Source: Bailinhaonella thermotolerans
Lineage (GTDB): Bacteria > Actinomycetota > Actinomycetes > Streptosporangiales > Streptosporangiaceae
DNA length: 64,000 nucleotides
Assembly (NCBI RefSeq): GCF_003594875.1
Contig: NZ_QZEY01000021.1
Span: 62,001-126,000 of the forward strand
Reading direction: 5' to 3'
Shown here: positions 42,986-51,406 of the stretch, in pieces
Numbering within the stretch: position 1 is the stretch's first letter
Layout of the letters: each line of letters begins with the position of its first letter
Notes under the pieces: model-generated
The model's input: the letters and a program-made list of their open reading frames with translations, nothing else
Databases searched by the model: none
What the model was told of the DNA's origin: nothing
Position numbers and translations under genes: made by a program

Positions 42986-44706
42986 CGGTACCCCCTCGGC
43001 GTCACGAACCGGTCCCCGGCCCGGCGGCTCCGGCTCGACCCCACGAGGACCACGGTGAACATGTCGGCCACGGCCGGGTCGAACTCCTCGATCGTGCTCA
43101 CGCCGGACGTCTCGCCGGGCCTGGAGGCGTCGCGCACCCAGCCCACGGGGGTCGCGGGCGGCCGGTGCGCGGCGAGGATCTCCAGCGCGCGGGCGAGCTG
43201 CCAGTCGCGGGCGCGGCTGCGCGGGTTGTAGAAGCACACGGTGAAGTCCCCCTCGGCCGCCGCGCGGACCCGCCGCTCGATGACCTCCCACGGGGTGTGC
43301 AGGTCGGAGAGGGAGATGTAGGCGTGGTCGTGGCCCAGCGGCGCGCCGAGGACGCTCGCGGCGGCCGTCGCGGCGGTGATCCCGGGGACGCCCGCCACGT
43401 CGATCCCGGCCGCCTCCGGCAGGTCGAGCGCCGGGCTGGCCATGGCGTACACGCCCGCGTCCCCCGAGCCGATCAGCGCGACGGCGTTCCCCGCGCGGGC
43501 CCGGTCCACGGCGGTCCTGGCGCGCTCCTCCTCGTGGCCGAGGCCGCTCTCCAGCACCGTCGTCCCCGGCCGGAGCAGGTCGCGCACCTGGTCCACGTAC
43601 TGGTCCAGGCCCACGACCACCGAGGCCCGGCGCAGCTCCGCGACGGCGCGGGGGGTCAGCAGGTCGCGCGCGCCCGGTCCGAGCCCGATGATGGACAGCC
43701 GGCCGCGCGGGCGCAGGCGGGCGACGGCGGCCGTGGCGTTGACGGACTTGCGCTTCTCGGCGACGAGCTCGGCCGCCGCGCCGTACACCCGTCCCGCCTG
43801 GAGGGCCGCCGCCTCGGCGACGCTCGGGGTGCCCACCTCGGCGCGCACCACCTCGGAGGGGTTCGGCACGTCGTGCCCGGCCAGCACCTCCACGGGGTAG
43901 GTGACCACCTCCCAGCCCCGCTCGCGGGCGGCGGCCAGGATCCCCTCCTCGTCGGCCTTGAGGTCGGCCGTGGCCACGCACCGCACCGCCAGCGGCGACA
44001 GCCCGGCCGCGCGCAGGGTCTCGTCGATCAGCGCCCCGACCTCCCCGGCGGCCACGCCCCGCGCCGACCCGACGCCCACGACGAGCGACGGCGGGCGGTA
44101 CCGGAGCACGGCCCCGGCGGAGGCCGCCTCCGGGCCGGCGAGGTCGCTGACGACGATCGCGGGCCCGGGGCCGCCGGGCGCGAGCCGCGCGGCCCGGACG
44201 ACGTTCGGGGGGAGCGGCGGCAGCGGCCAGGAGTCCGCGCCGATCAGGGCGACGGGCTCGCCGGACAGCACGGCCGCGCCGACGCGGGCGAGGGCATCGG
44301 GGTTCTCGAGGCGGAAGCCGAGGTCGGCGCCGTAGGAGCCGAGGGGGGTCTGCCCCGCGGCGTCGGTCGCCGTGGTGACCACGGGCTCGCAGCCGAGGAC
44401 GGACGCCACGCGCTCCGCCAGCTCGTTCGCGCCGTGGTGGCCCCCGAGGACGGCGACCGCGTAGCGGCGGGCCTCGTCCACGCAGACCACCGGCGGGTCC
44501 TCGCGCTTGCCCGCCAGCAGCGGGGCGAGCACGCGCACGGTCGCGCCGACCGCGAGGAGGCTCACCACCGCGTCGCACTCGCGGAACGCCGTGGCCAGCG
44601 CGTCGCGCGCGCCGCCGGCCACGATCCGGGCCTCGCCCGGCCAGGCCGCCGCCAGCGCCTCGGCCGCCCGCCTGCCCGCGGCCGTCGCGGCCACCAGGCC
44701 GATCAT
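42976..44706 (-). CDS. cobJ: Fusion of CbiG and precorrin-3B C17-methyltransferase (CobJ/CbiH)
   Basis: A 576-residue fusion. Residues 1 to about 325 are CbiG (cobalt-precorrin-5A hydrolase): VSLLAVGATVRVLAPLL, DEARRYAVAVLGGHHGANELA and LVVGVGSARGVA are recognisable. From about 335 to the end is an SAM-dependent methyltransferase with GLGPGARDLLTPRA, GSGDAGVYAMASPAL and GDFTVCFYNPRSRARDWQL, typical of the C17-methylating CbiH/CobJ that contracts the ring. CbiG belongs to the cobalt-first route. ATG at 44706 overlaps the cobL stop by 4 nt. Confidence 0.93.
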   Translation of the reverse strand: MIGLVAATAAGRRAAEALAAAWPGEARIVAGGARDALATAFRECDAVVSLLAVGATVRVLAPLLAGKREDPPVVCVDEARRYAVAVLGGHHGANELAERVASVLGCEPVVTTATDAAGQTPLGSYGADLGFRLENPDALARVGAAVLSGEPVALIGADSWPLPPLPPNVVRAARLAPGGPGPAIVVSDLAGPEAASAGAVLRYRPPSLVVGVGSARGVAAGEVGALIDETLRAAGLSPLAVRCVATADLKADEEGILAAARERGWEVVTYPVEVLAGHDVPNPSEVVRAEVGTPSVAEAAALQAGRVYGAAAELVAEKRKSVNATAAVARLRPRGRLSIIGLGPGARDLLTPRAVAELRRASVVVGLDQYVDQVRDLLRPGTTVLESGLGHEEERARTAVDRARAGNAVALIGSGDAGVYAMASPALDLPEAAGIDVAGVPGITAATAAASVLGAPLGHDHAYISLSDLHTPWEVIERRVRAAAEGDFTVCFYNPRSRARDWQLARALEILAAHRPPATPVGWVRDASRPGETSGVSTIEEFDPAVADMFTVVLVGSSRSRRAGDRFVTPRGYRWA

Positions 44707-45941
44707 CCGTTCTCCTCCGCGCTCGGCGCGCCGCCCTCCGGCGCGCGCTCTCCCCACACCACGAACACCGGGTTGGCCGCCACGAGCCGCACCGACCCGT
44801 TCGGCAGCCCGGCCAGGCGCGACGCCTGGAGCTGCGTCCCCTCCACCGCGTATCCGGCCCCGGCCAGCAGCGCCCGCAGCGGGGCGACCCGGTCCAGCGA
44901 GGCCAGCGCCGCCACGACCCGCCGCGGCCCGTGCCGTACGGCGGCCGCGGCCACCTCCTCTCCGCCGCCGCCCAGGAACACCGCGTCCGGGGCCGGGGCG
45001 CCGTCCAGGGCCGCCGGGGCGGGCCCGGGAACCACCTCGACGTGGACGCCGTGCCGTACGGCGTTCGCGCGGATCCGGGCGCACTGGCCCGCGTCCCGCT
45101 CGAAGGCGATCACGCGCGCGCCGAAGCGGGCGCACTCGACCGCGACCGAGCCGCTGCCCGCCCCCACGTCCCACACGACCGTCCCCGGGCGGGGGCCGAG
45201 CCGCGCGAGCACCACCGCGCGCACCTCCGCCTTGGTGATCATGGAGTCGCGGTGCTCGAACGCGTCCTCGCCCAGCGCCCACCCGTCCGGCGCGCCCTGG
45301 TGCCCGGCCAGCCACCCGGCCCGCTCTCCTGCGGCGCGCGCCGGGTCGTACGCGATCAGCACGTTGGGCTGCGCGAACTCCCCCGCTGACAGGGCCGGGG
45401 ACCGGCCGGCGCGCGGGGAGAGGCGGACGACGCGCTCGTCCGGGGCGCCGAGGCGTTCGGCCACCACCACCTCGCGGCCCGCGGCCAGGAGGTCGGGGGC
45501 GAAGCGCTCGGGGCCGGAGCCGGGGGCCGTCAGGACGGCGACCTTGGGGTGCGCCAGGGCGGCGGCGAGGACGGGCCCGGCCGCGCGGCCGTGGGCCGAC
45601 AGGACGAGGGCGTCGTCCCAGGGCAGGCCGGCCGCGGCGAACGCCAGCGCGACCGAGGAGACGGCGGGGATCACCCGGGGGCGCAGGCCGCGCTCGCGCA
45701 GGGCCCGCACGACGCCGAAGAGGCCGGGGTCGCCGGACGCGAGCACGACGACGTCCCCGGTCGCGGCCGCGACCTCGTCCAGGGCGCGGCCGAGGTTCCG
45801 CAGCTCGACGCGGCGTGCGCCCCCCGGCACCGGCACGGAGTCCAGGTGGCGCGGCGCGCCGACGACGCACGACGCGGCGGCCAGGGCGGCCAGGGCGCGC
45901 GGGGGCAGGGGGCCGCCGTCACGGCCCACGACGGTGATCAT
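44703..45941 (-). CDS. cobL: Precorrin-6Y C5,15-methyltransferase (CobL = CbiE-CbiT fusion)
   Basis: A 412-residue bifunctional enzyme. The N-terminal CbiE-type methyltransferase (about 1-200) has LASGDPGLFGVVRAL. The C-terminal CbiT domain (about 220-400) has ITKAEVRAVVLARLGP and the SAM-binding VWDVGAGSGSVAVE, and decarboxylates at C12 while methylating C15. ATG at 45941 shares one base with the cbiD TGA (TGATG). Confidence 0.95.
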   Translation of the reverse strand: MITVVGRDGGPLPPRALAALAAASCVVGAPRHLDSVPVPGGARRVELRNLGRALDEVAAATGDVVVLASGDPGLFGVVRALRERGLRPRVIPAVSSVALAFAAAGLPWDDALVLSAHGRAAGPVLAAALAHPKVAVLTAPGSGPERFAPDLLAAGREVVVAERLGAPDERVVRLSPRAGRSPALSAGEFAQPNVLIAYDPARAAGERAGWLAGHQGAPDGWALGEDAFEHRDSMITKAEVRAVVLARLGPRPGTVVWDVGAGSGSVAVECARFGARVIAFERDAGQCARIRANAVRHGVHVEVVPGPAPAALDGAPAPDAVFLGGGGEEVAAAAVRHGPRRVVAALASLDRVAPLRALLAGAGYAVEGTQLQASRLAGLPNGSVRLVAANPVFVVWGERAPEGGAPSAEENG

Positions 45942-47137
45942 CACCACGCCCCGGCGGCGGCGACGCGGCGCCCGCCGGTGAAGTCGACCATGGCCACGCG
46001 CACGGCCAGGCGGTGCCCGGAGAAGCGCGCCAGGACGCCGGCCACACGGCGGCACAGCTCGTCCCCCGCGGGCTCCAGCAGGCCGGCGGCCTCCCACAGC
46101 TCGTAGGCGTGCCGGGCGGTGTTGGCGGCGTCCACCTCGGCGGCCAGCTCCTCCGTCCCGCCGACCGCGCGGGTGATCTCGCCGAGGAGCGCGGTGGAGA
46201 CCTTCGAGCGCGTGTAGTGGGTCATGAGGACGCCGGCGGCGAGCTTGGTGAGCTTGCCCGCCATGCCGACGAAGACGACCTCGCGCAGCCCGTGCTCGAC
46301 GGCCCGCCGCACGGCCGCGCCGGTGAAGTCGCCGACCTCGACGAAGCACACCTCCGGCAGGTGCGGGAGCAGGCCCATCGCGCCCTTCTCGGTGCGCCCG
46401 CCCGTGCACAGGACCAGCGTGTCCTCGCCCTGGGCGGCCATGACCGAGACCGCCTGCTCGACGCTCGCGCGCCAGCTCGCCGTGGAGAACGGCCGCACGA
46501 TCCCGGTCGTGCCGAGGATGGAGATCCCGCCGAGGATGCCCAGGCGGGCGTTGGTGGTCTTGCGCGCCATCCGCTCCCCGCCGGGAACGCTGATGACCAC
46601 GCGGACGCCGCGGCCCCGGCCGTCCAGGGCCTCCTCGACCGCCTGCGTGATCATCCTGCGGGGGACCGGGTTGATCGCCGGGCCGCCCAGCTCCAGGCCG
46701 AGGCCGGGCTTGGTCACCACGCCCACGCCGACGCCGCCGTCCAGCTCCACGCCGGGCTCGTCGCGCCAGCTCACGGTGGCCGTCAGGTGCGCCCCGTGGG
46801 TCACGTCGGGGTCGTCGCCCGCGTCCTTGACCACCACGGCCTCGGCCCGCGGCCCGTCCCGCAGCGCGCACCGCTCCACGGCGAACGTCACCCGGCGGCC
46901 CGACGGCAGCGCCACCTCCACCCAGTCGCGCGCCCGGCGCTCCACCAGGGCCAGGGTGGCCGCCTTGGCCGCCGCGCTCGCGCACGTCCCGGTCGTCCAC
47001 CCGGTGCGCAGGGCCTTCGGGCGCGTCTTCATCGTGCGCGGCATGTCGGGTTCCCGCAGCTCCGGCCCGGCCGCCGCCTCCGGGGGCACGGCCGGCGCGG
47101 GCCGGTCGCCGCCCGCCCCGCCGTACGGCTCGGTCAC
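45941..47137 (-). CDS. cbiD: Cobalt-precorrin-5B C1-methyltransferase CbiD
   Basis: A 398-residue enzyme of the cobalt-first corrin pathway. The family opening LRTGWTTGTCASAAAKAA is present, along with GILGGISILGTTGIVRPFS and GMAGKLTKLAAGV. GTG at 47137 overlaps the cobM stop by 4 nt; an internal ATG at 47044 gives a start closer to typical CbiD, the extra 31 residues being Pro/Ala-rich. CbiD is absent from strictly aerobic pathways, which use CobF instead. Confidence 0.94.
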   Translation of the reverse strand: MTEPYGGAGGDRPAPAVPPEAAAGPELREPDMPRTMKTRPKALRTGWTTGTCASAAAKAATLALVERRARDWVEVALPSGRRVTFAVERCALRDGPRAEAVVVKDAGDDPDVTHGAHLTATVSWRDEPGVELDGGVGVGVVTKPGLGLELGGPAINPVPRRMITQAVEEALDGRGRGVRVVISVPGGERMARKTTNARLGILGGISILGTTGIVRPFSTASWRASVEQAVSVMAAQGEDTLVLCTGGRTEKGAMGLLPHLPEVCFVEVGDFTGAAVRRAVEHGLREVVFVGMAGKLTKLAAGVLMTHYTRSKVSTALLGEITRAVGGTEELAAEVDAANTARHAYELWEAAGLLEPAGDELCRRVAGVLARFSGHRLAVRVAMVDFTGGRRVAAAGAW

Positions 47138-47964
47138 CGGGAGGCCCGCAGCTCGCGGCGGGCCGTCCGGTCGGCCCTGCGATAGCCGTGGAAGTGGCCC
47201 GGGTGGTACAGGTGGGAGCGCGTGCCGTGGGCGCCGAGCGCCGGGCCGACCAGGACCAGCGTGTGCTTCCACAGCTTGTTCGCCCTGACGGTCTCCGCCA
47301 GCTCGTCCAGCCGGCAGCGCAGCACGAGCTCGTCCGGCCAGGTGGCCCGGTAGGCGACCACGCACGGCGTCTCCGGGGCGTACCCTCCCTCCAGCAGTTC
47401 CTCCTGGAGCCGCCCCGACCGCGCCGCCGACAGGAACAGCGCCATCGTGGTGCCGTGGGCCGCGAAGGCGCGCACGGACTCGCGCTCGGGCATCGGGGTC
47501 TTGCCCCCGCCGAGCCGGGTGAGGATGACGGACTGCGCCACCTCGGGGATCGTCAGCTCCCGCCCGGCGATCGCCGCGACGGCGCTGAAACTGGACACGC
47601 CGGGGACGATCTCCGTCTCCAGCCCCAGCTCCTCGGCGCGGTCGAGCTGCTCCTGCACCGCGCCCCACAGCGAGGGGTCGCCGGAGTGGATCCGCACGAC
47701 GCGCAGGCCCTCGCGGGCCGCGCGCTCGTAGTACGGCAGCACGCCCTCCATCGGCACGAGCGCGCTGTCCACGATCTCCGCGTCCGCGCGGGCGTGCTCC
47801 AGCACGTCCGGGTGCACCAGGCTCGCCGCCCAGATGATCACGTCGGCCGCGCCGATCGCGGCGGCGGCGCGCAGGGTCAGCAGGTCGGCGGCCCCCGGCC
47901 CCGCGCCGACGAAGGTGACCTTGCCGTTCGGAGTGGCGTCCGGGCCGCTCACAGTGGCGTTCAC
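47134..47964 (-). CDS. cobM: Precorrin-4 C11-methyltransferase (CobM/CbiF)
   Basis: A 276-residue SAM-dependent tetrapyrrole methylase: KVTFVGAGPGAADLLTLR near the N-terminus, RIHSGDPSLWGAVQEQ near 95 and LTRLGGGKTPMPE near 160 are CbiF hallmarks. GTG at 47964 overlaps the cobI stop by 4 nt. The last 25 residues (SHLYHPGHFHGYRRA) are His/Arg-rich. Confidence 0.95.
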   Translation of the reverse strand: MNATVSGPDATPNGKVTFVGAGPGAADLLTLRAAAAIGAADVIIWAASLVHPDVLEHARADAEIVDSALVPMEGVLPYYERAAREGLRVVRIHSGDPSLWGAVQEQLDRAEELGLETEIVPGVSSFSAVAAIAGRELTIPEVAQSVILTRLGGGKTPMPERESVRAFAAHGTTMALFLSAARSGRLQEELLEGGYAPETPCVVAYRATWPDELVLRCRLDELAETVRANKLWKHTLVLVGPALGAHGTRSHLYHPGHFHGYRRADRTARRELRASR

Positions 47965-48689
47965 AGTCTGGCTCCTCTGCTCCCGCGCCGTCCCGGCACG
48001 ATCAGGGTGGACAGGTAGGGGGCGGGCTCGCCGCCCAGCTCGCGCGCCGGGCGCACGTCCTCGTCCGGCAGGCCCAGGCGCGAGCCGTACACCGCCTCGT
48101 CGATCCGCCCGGAGGCCTTCAGCGCGGCGGTGACCTCGGCGGCCACCGAGCCGAACTTGTAGGCCACGACGGTGTGGTCCGAGGCCAGCGCCTCGGCGAA
48201 GCGCTCCACCCCGCCGGTCACCGGCATGAGCGTCAGCGGCTCCGAACCCTCGGCGAGCACGGTCCCCGAGCGGGCGGCCAGGTCCTGCATCGCGGTGATC
48301 CCGGGCACGGTCGCGATCTCCACGCCCGGCACGAGCCCGGTCACCGTCTGGGCCAGGTAGCTGAAGGTGGAGTACAGGTTCGGGTCGCCGATCGTGGCGA
48401 ACGCCACCGTCGCCGCGCCCCCGGCGAAGCACGCGGCGACCTCGCGCCCCGCGGCGTCCCAGGAGGCCGTACGGCGGGCCGTCAGCCCGCCCCGGTCGTT
48501 GAGCGCGAACACCACGCGCCGCACCCGGTCGTGGGTGACGTGCGCGCGGACGGTCGCCTCGGCCCGGCCGGGCTCGTCCAGGGCCATCACCGGGACGAGC
48601 ACGACGTCGGCCGTCTCCAGCACCCGCACCGCGCGGACCGTCACCAGCTCGGGGTCCCCGGGGCCCATGCCCACGCCGACCAGCCTCAC
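47961..48689 (-). CDS. cobI: Precorrin-2 C20-methyltransferase (CobI/CbiL)
   Basis: A 242-residue methylase: VGVGMGPGDPELVTVRAVR at the N-terminus, ATIGDPNLYSTFSYLAQTV near 95 and VPGITAMQDLAARSG near 125 identify CobI/CbiL. GTG at 48689 overlaps the stop of the GNAT gene by 4 nt. Confidence 0.95.
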   Translation of the reverse strand: MRLVGVGMGPGDPELVTVRAVRVLETADVVLVPVMALDEPGRAEATVRAHVTHDRVRRVVFALNDRGGLTARRTASWDAAGREVAACFAGGAATVAFATIGDPNLYSTFSYLAQTVTGLVPGVEIATVPGITAMQDLAARSGTVLAEGSEPLTLMPVTGGVERFAEALASDHTVVAYKFGSVAAEVTAALKASGRIDEAVYGSRLGLPDEDVRPARELGGEPAPYLSTLIVPGRRGSRGARL

Positions 48690-49264
48690 GTCAGCTCCCC
48701 GGGCAGCAGGCCGAAGAGCACCATGTCCGCGACGCCGCCCGGCACCAGCCCGGCCCGCCGCAGCAGGCCCTCCCGGGTGAACCCGCAGCGCCGGGCCACC
48801 GCCTGCGAGGCGGCGTTGCCGGCGGCGGCCTGGAGCACCACCCGCTCCATCCCGCCGCTGAAGGCGTACGAGCACACCGCGCGCACGGCCTCGGTGACGT
48901 ACCCCCGCCCCCGGCAGCGCGCGGCCAGCCAGTAGCCGACCTCCACGGTCGGCACGTTCCCCGGCCCTCCGGTCGCGGTCAGCCCGATCGCCCCGGCCAG
49001 CCGCCCGTCCTCGTCCGGCACGATCGCGAAGGTGATCTGCTCCCCCGGCCTGTCGTGCGCCAGGCGCTCGCAGAACTCCCTCGCGCTCTCGGGGGTGTAG
49101 CCCTCGGCCCAGGCCATCCAGCGCGCGATCTCGGCGTCGCCGCGCACCGCGTCGTACACGTCGCCCGCGTCGGACGCCTCGAACGGCCGCAGTGAGAGCC
49201 GCCCCGTGGTCAGCACCGTGCCGGGGGTGAACACCCGCACCGTCCCCTGGTCCCGCACGCTCAC
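48686..49264 (-). CDS. GNAT acetyltransferase embedded in the cobalamin operon
   Basis: A 192-residue RimJ/RimL-type acetyltransferase: LTTGRLSLRPFEASDAGDVY at the start, VEVGYWLAARCRGRGYVTEA with the acetyl-CoA loop near 115, and GNAASQAVARRCGFTREGLL near the end. It overlaps cobI (4 nt) and the 48-codon ORF upstream (4 nt), so it is fully integrated in the operon. No acetylation step is known in corrin synthesis; it may act on a protein or an intermediate, or be a passenger. Confidence 0.88.
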   Translation of the reverse strand: MSVRDQGTVRVFTPGTVLTTGRLSLRPFEASDAGDVYDAVRGDAEIARWMAWAEGYTPESAREFCERLAHDRPGEQITFAIVPDEDGRLAGAIGLTATGGPGNVPTVEVGYWLAARCRGRGYVTEAVRAVCSYAFSGGMERVVLQAAAGNAASQAVARRCGFTREGLLRRAGLVPGGVADMVLFGLLPGELT

Positions 49265-49407
49265 GCCGCGTCACCCGCCGGCCGCACGAAGACGACCACG
49301 TCGGCACGGCGGGGGCCGTCCTCCCCGGCCTCCCCGGTGTGCCCGGTGGGCCCGGGGCCCGGTCCGGGGGCCCGCTGGACCATCTGCTCGCTCACCTGCG
49401 CGGTCAT
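49261..49407 (-). CDS. 48-residue ORF in the cobalamin operon
   Basis: ATG at 49407 overlaps the cobB TGA by 4 nt, and the TGA at 49261 overlaps the GNAT GTG by 4 nt, so translation would pass through this ORF between two real genes. The product starts MTAQVSEQMVQR, has a Gly/Pro-rich middle (PGPGPGPTGHTGEAGEDG) and a short hydrophobic end ADVVVFVRPAGDAA. No family is recognised. The double ATGA/GTGA coupling is the main evidence that it is expressed. A leaderless spacer that only carries ribosomes to the next gene is the alternative. Confidence 0.6.
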   Translation of the reverse strand: MTAQVSEQMVQRAPGPGPGPTGHTGEAGEDGPRRADVVVFVRPAGDAA

Positions 49408-50753
49408 CCGCACGCCTCCACGAATCGCTCGGCCATATGGGGGCTCCCACCCCAGTGCAGATGCAGGTAGGACGCAACCACATTGCCCCGGACGAACCCC
49501 TCCTTGCCGTCGCGGCTCCACTGCCACGCGGCGGTCTCCCCGTGGCCGGGCCGTACGGCGGTGCGGTGGAACTCGTGGCCCCGGTACCGCTCCCCCGCGC
49601 GCGCCAGCACCGAGTCCGACACGGCGACGGCCTCCCGGTAGCCCAGCGTGAGCCGCGGGGTCATCTGCGCCCCGGCGTCCACGACCCCGCACATCGGCGC
49701 CCCGTCCAGCTCGCGCGACAGGTACAGCAGCCCCGCGCACTCGGCGGCGATCGGGGCGCCGCCCGCCGCCAGCCTCGCCACGGCCCCGCGCAGGGGCGCG
49801 TTCGCCGACAGCTCCGGGGCGTACACCTCGGGGAACCCACCGCCCACGATCAGCCCGCGCGTGCCCTCGGGCAGCGCCTCGTCGCGCAGCGGGTCGAACG
49901 CCGCCACCTCCGCCCCGGCCGCCGCCAGCAGTTCGGCCTGCTCGGCGTACCCGAACGTGAACGCGGGCCCGCCGGCCACGGCCACCACGGGCCGCCCCTT
50001 CCGCGGGCCCTGGTCCGCGCCGCCGGCCAGGGCCGCCGGCGCGGACCACGGGCCGGCGGCGAGCGGCGCGGCCGTGCGCGCCAGCCGTACCAGCTCGTCC
50101 AGGTCGCAGGACGCGGCGACGAGCGCGGCCAGGCCCTCGACGGCGCGGACGGCCTCGGCGTGGCGCTCGGCGGCCGGGACCAGGCCCAGGTGGCGCGAGG
50201 GGGTGGCGAGGGCGTCGGCGCGGCGGATCGCGCCCAGGACGGGGACGCCCGTGTCCTCCAGGGCCTGGCGGCAGACCTCCTCGTGGCGGTCCGAGCCGAG
50301 CCGGTTGAGGACGACGCCGCCGAGGCGCACCGACGGGTCGAAGGAGCGGAAGCCGTTCACCAGCGCCGCCACCGACCGGCCCTGCCCGCGCGCGTCCACC
50401 ACGAGGACCACGGGCGCGCCGAGCAGCGCCGCGACGTGCGCGGTCGAGGCGAACCCGGTCTCGTCCCGCCCGTCGAACAGGCCCATCACGCCCTCGACGA
50501 CGGCGATGTCGGCGCCGCGCGCCCCGTGCAGGAACAGCGGCGCGACCAGGTCCTCGCCGGCGAGCCAGGGGTCGAGGTTGCGGCCGGGGCGGCCGGTCAC
50601 GAGCGCGTGGTAGCCGGGGTCGATGTAGTCGGGCCCGACCTTGTGCGGCGAGACGCGCATGCCCCGCCGGGAGAGCGCCGCCATCAGGCCCGTCGCCACC
50701 GTGGTCTTGCCGGACCCGGACGACGGGGCGGCGACCACGAGACGGGGAGTCAC
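49404..50753 (-). CDS. cobB: Cobyrinate/hydrogenobyrinate a,c-diamide synthase
   Basis: A 449-residue glutamine amidotransferase. The N-terminal ATPase half has VVAAPSSGSGKTTVATGL (P-loop), HKVGPDYIDPGYH and VEGVMGLFDG. The C-terminal class I amidotransferase half has IVGGGFPEVYAPEL, AECAGLLYL with the catalytic Cys, and the final SYLHLHWGG containing the His. It amidates the a and c side chains. GTG at 50753 overlaps the cobO stop by 4 nt. Confidence 0.95.
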   Translation of the reverse strand: MTPRLVVAAPSSGSGKTTVATGLMAALSRRGMRVSPHKVGPDYIDPGYHALVTGRPGRNLDPWLAGEDLVAPLFLHGARGADIAVVEGVMGLFDGRDETGFASTAHVAALLGAPVVLVVDARGQGRSVAALVNGFRSFDPSVRLGGVVLNRLGSDRHEEVCRQALEDTGVPVLGAIRRADALATPSRHLGLVPAAERHAEAVRAVEGLAALVAASCDLDELVRLARTAAPLAAGPWSAPAALAGGADQGPRKGRPVVAVAGGPAFTFGYAEQAELLAAAGAEVAAFDPLRDEALPEGTRGLIVGGGFPEVYAPELSANAPLRGAVARLAAGGAPIAAECAGLLYLSRELDGAPMCGVVDAGAQMTPRLTLGYREAVAVSDSVLARAGERYRGHEFHRTAVRPGHGETAAWQWSRDGKEGFVRGNVVASYLHLHWGGSPHMAERFVEACG

Positions 50754-51352
50754 CACTCGATGCCCTTCTGGCCCTTCTGCCCCGCGTCCATGGGGTGCTT
50801 GACCTTGCCCATCTCGGTCACCAGGTCGGCGATCTCCACCAGCCTGGGGTCCGCGTCCCGCCCGGTGATCACCACGTGCTGGTTGCCCGGGCGGTTCGCG
50901 AGCGTCTCGGCCACGTCGTCCACGTCCACCCAGCCCCACTTGATCGGATAGGTGAACTCGTCCAGGACGTACAGCCGGTACGTCTCGGCGGCGAGGTCCC
51001 GTTTGATCTGCGCCCAGCCCTCGCGGGCGTCCTCGGCGTGGTCCTCCTCCGTGCCCGGCCGCTGGATCCAGGACCAGCCCTCGCCCATCTTGTGCCAGGC
51101 GACCGGCCCGCCCTCGCCCGACTCGCCGAGCACCCGCAGGGCCCGTTCCTCGCCGATGCGCCACTTGGCCGACTTCACGAACTGGAACACCCCGATCGGC
51201 CACCCCTGGTTCCACGCGCGCAGGGCCAGCCCGAACGCCGCCGTGGACTTCCCCTTCCCCGGCCCGGTGTGCACGATCACCAGCGGCCTGTTCCGCCGCT
51301 GCCGCGTCGTCAGCCCGTCCTCCGGCACCACCGCCGGCCGTCCCTTAGGCAT
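50750..51352 (-). CDS. cobO: Cob(I)yrinic acid a,c-diamide adenosyltransferase
   Basis: A 200-residue CobA/CobO-type ATP:corrinoid adenosyltransferase. P-loop HTGPGKGKSTAAFG near residue 28, FQFVKSAKWRIGEERAL, and LYVLDEFTYPIKWGWVD are canonical. It attaches the 5'-deoxyadenosyl group after cobalt reduction. It is separated from chlID by 54 bp, the only real gap in the upper part of the operon. Confidence 0.96.
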   Translation of the reverse strand: MPKGRPAVVPEDGLTTRQRRNRPLVIVHTGPGKGKSTAAFGLALRAWNQGWPIGVFQFVKSAKWRIGEERALRVLGESGEGGPVAWHKMGEGWSWIQRPGTEEDHAEDAREGWAQIKRDLAAETYRLYVLDEFTYPIKWGWVDVDDVAETLANRPGNQHVVITGRDADPRLVEIADLVTEMGKVKHPMDAGQKGQKGIEW

Positions 51353-51406
51353 CCCGATCCCGCCCCTCGCCCGTCCAACCGTCCGTCCGCCCGCTCCGCC
51401 GGGGGG

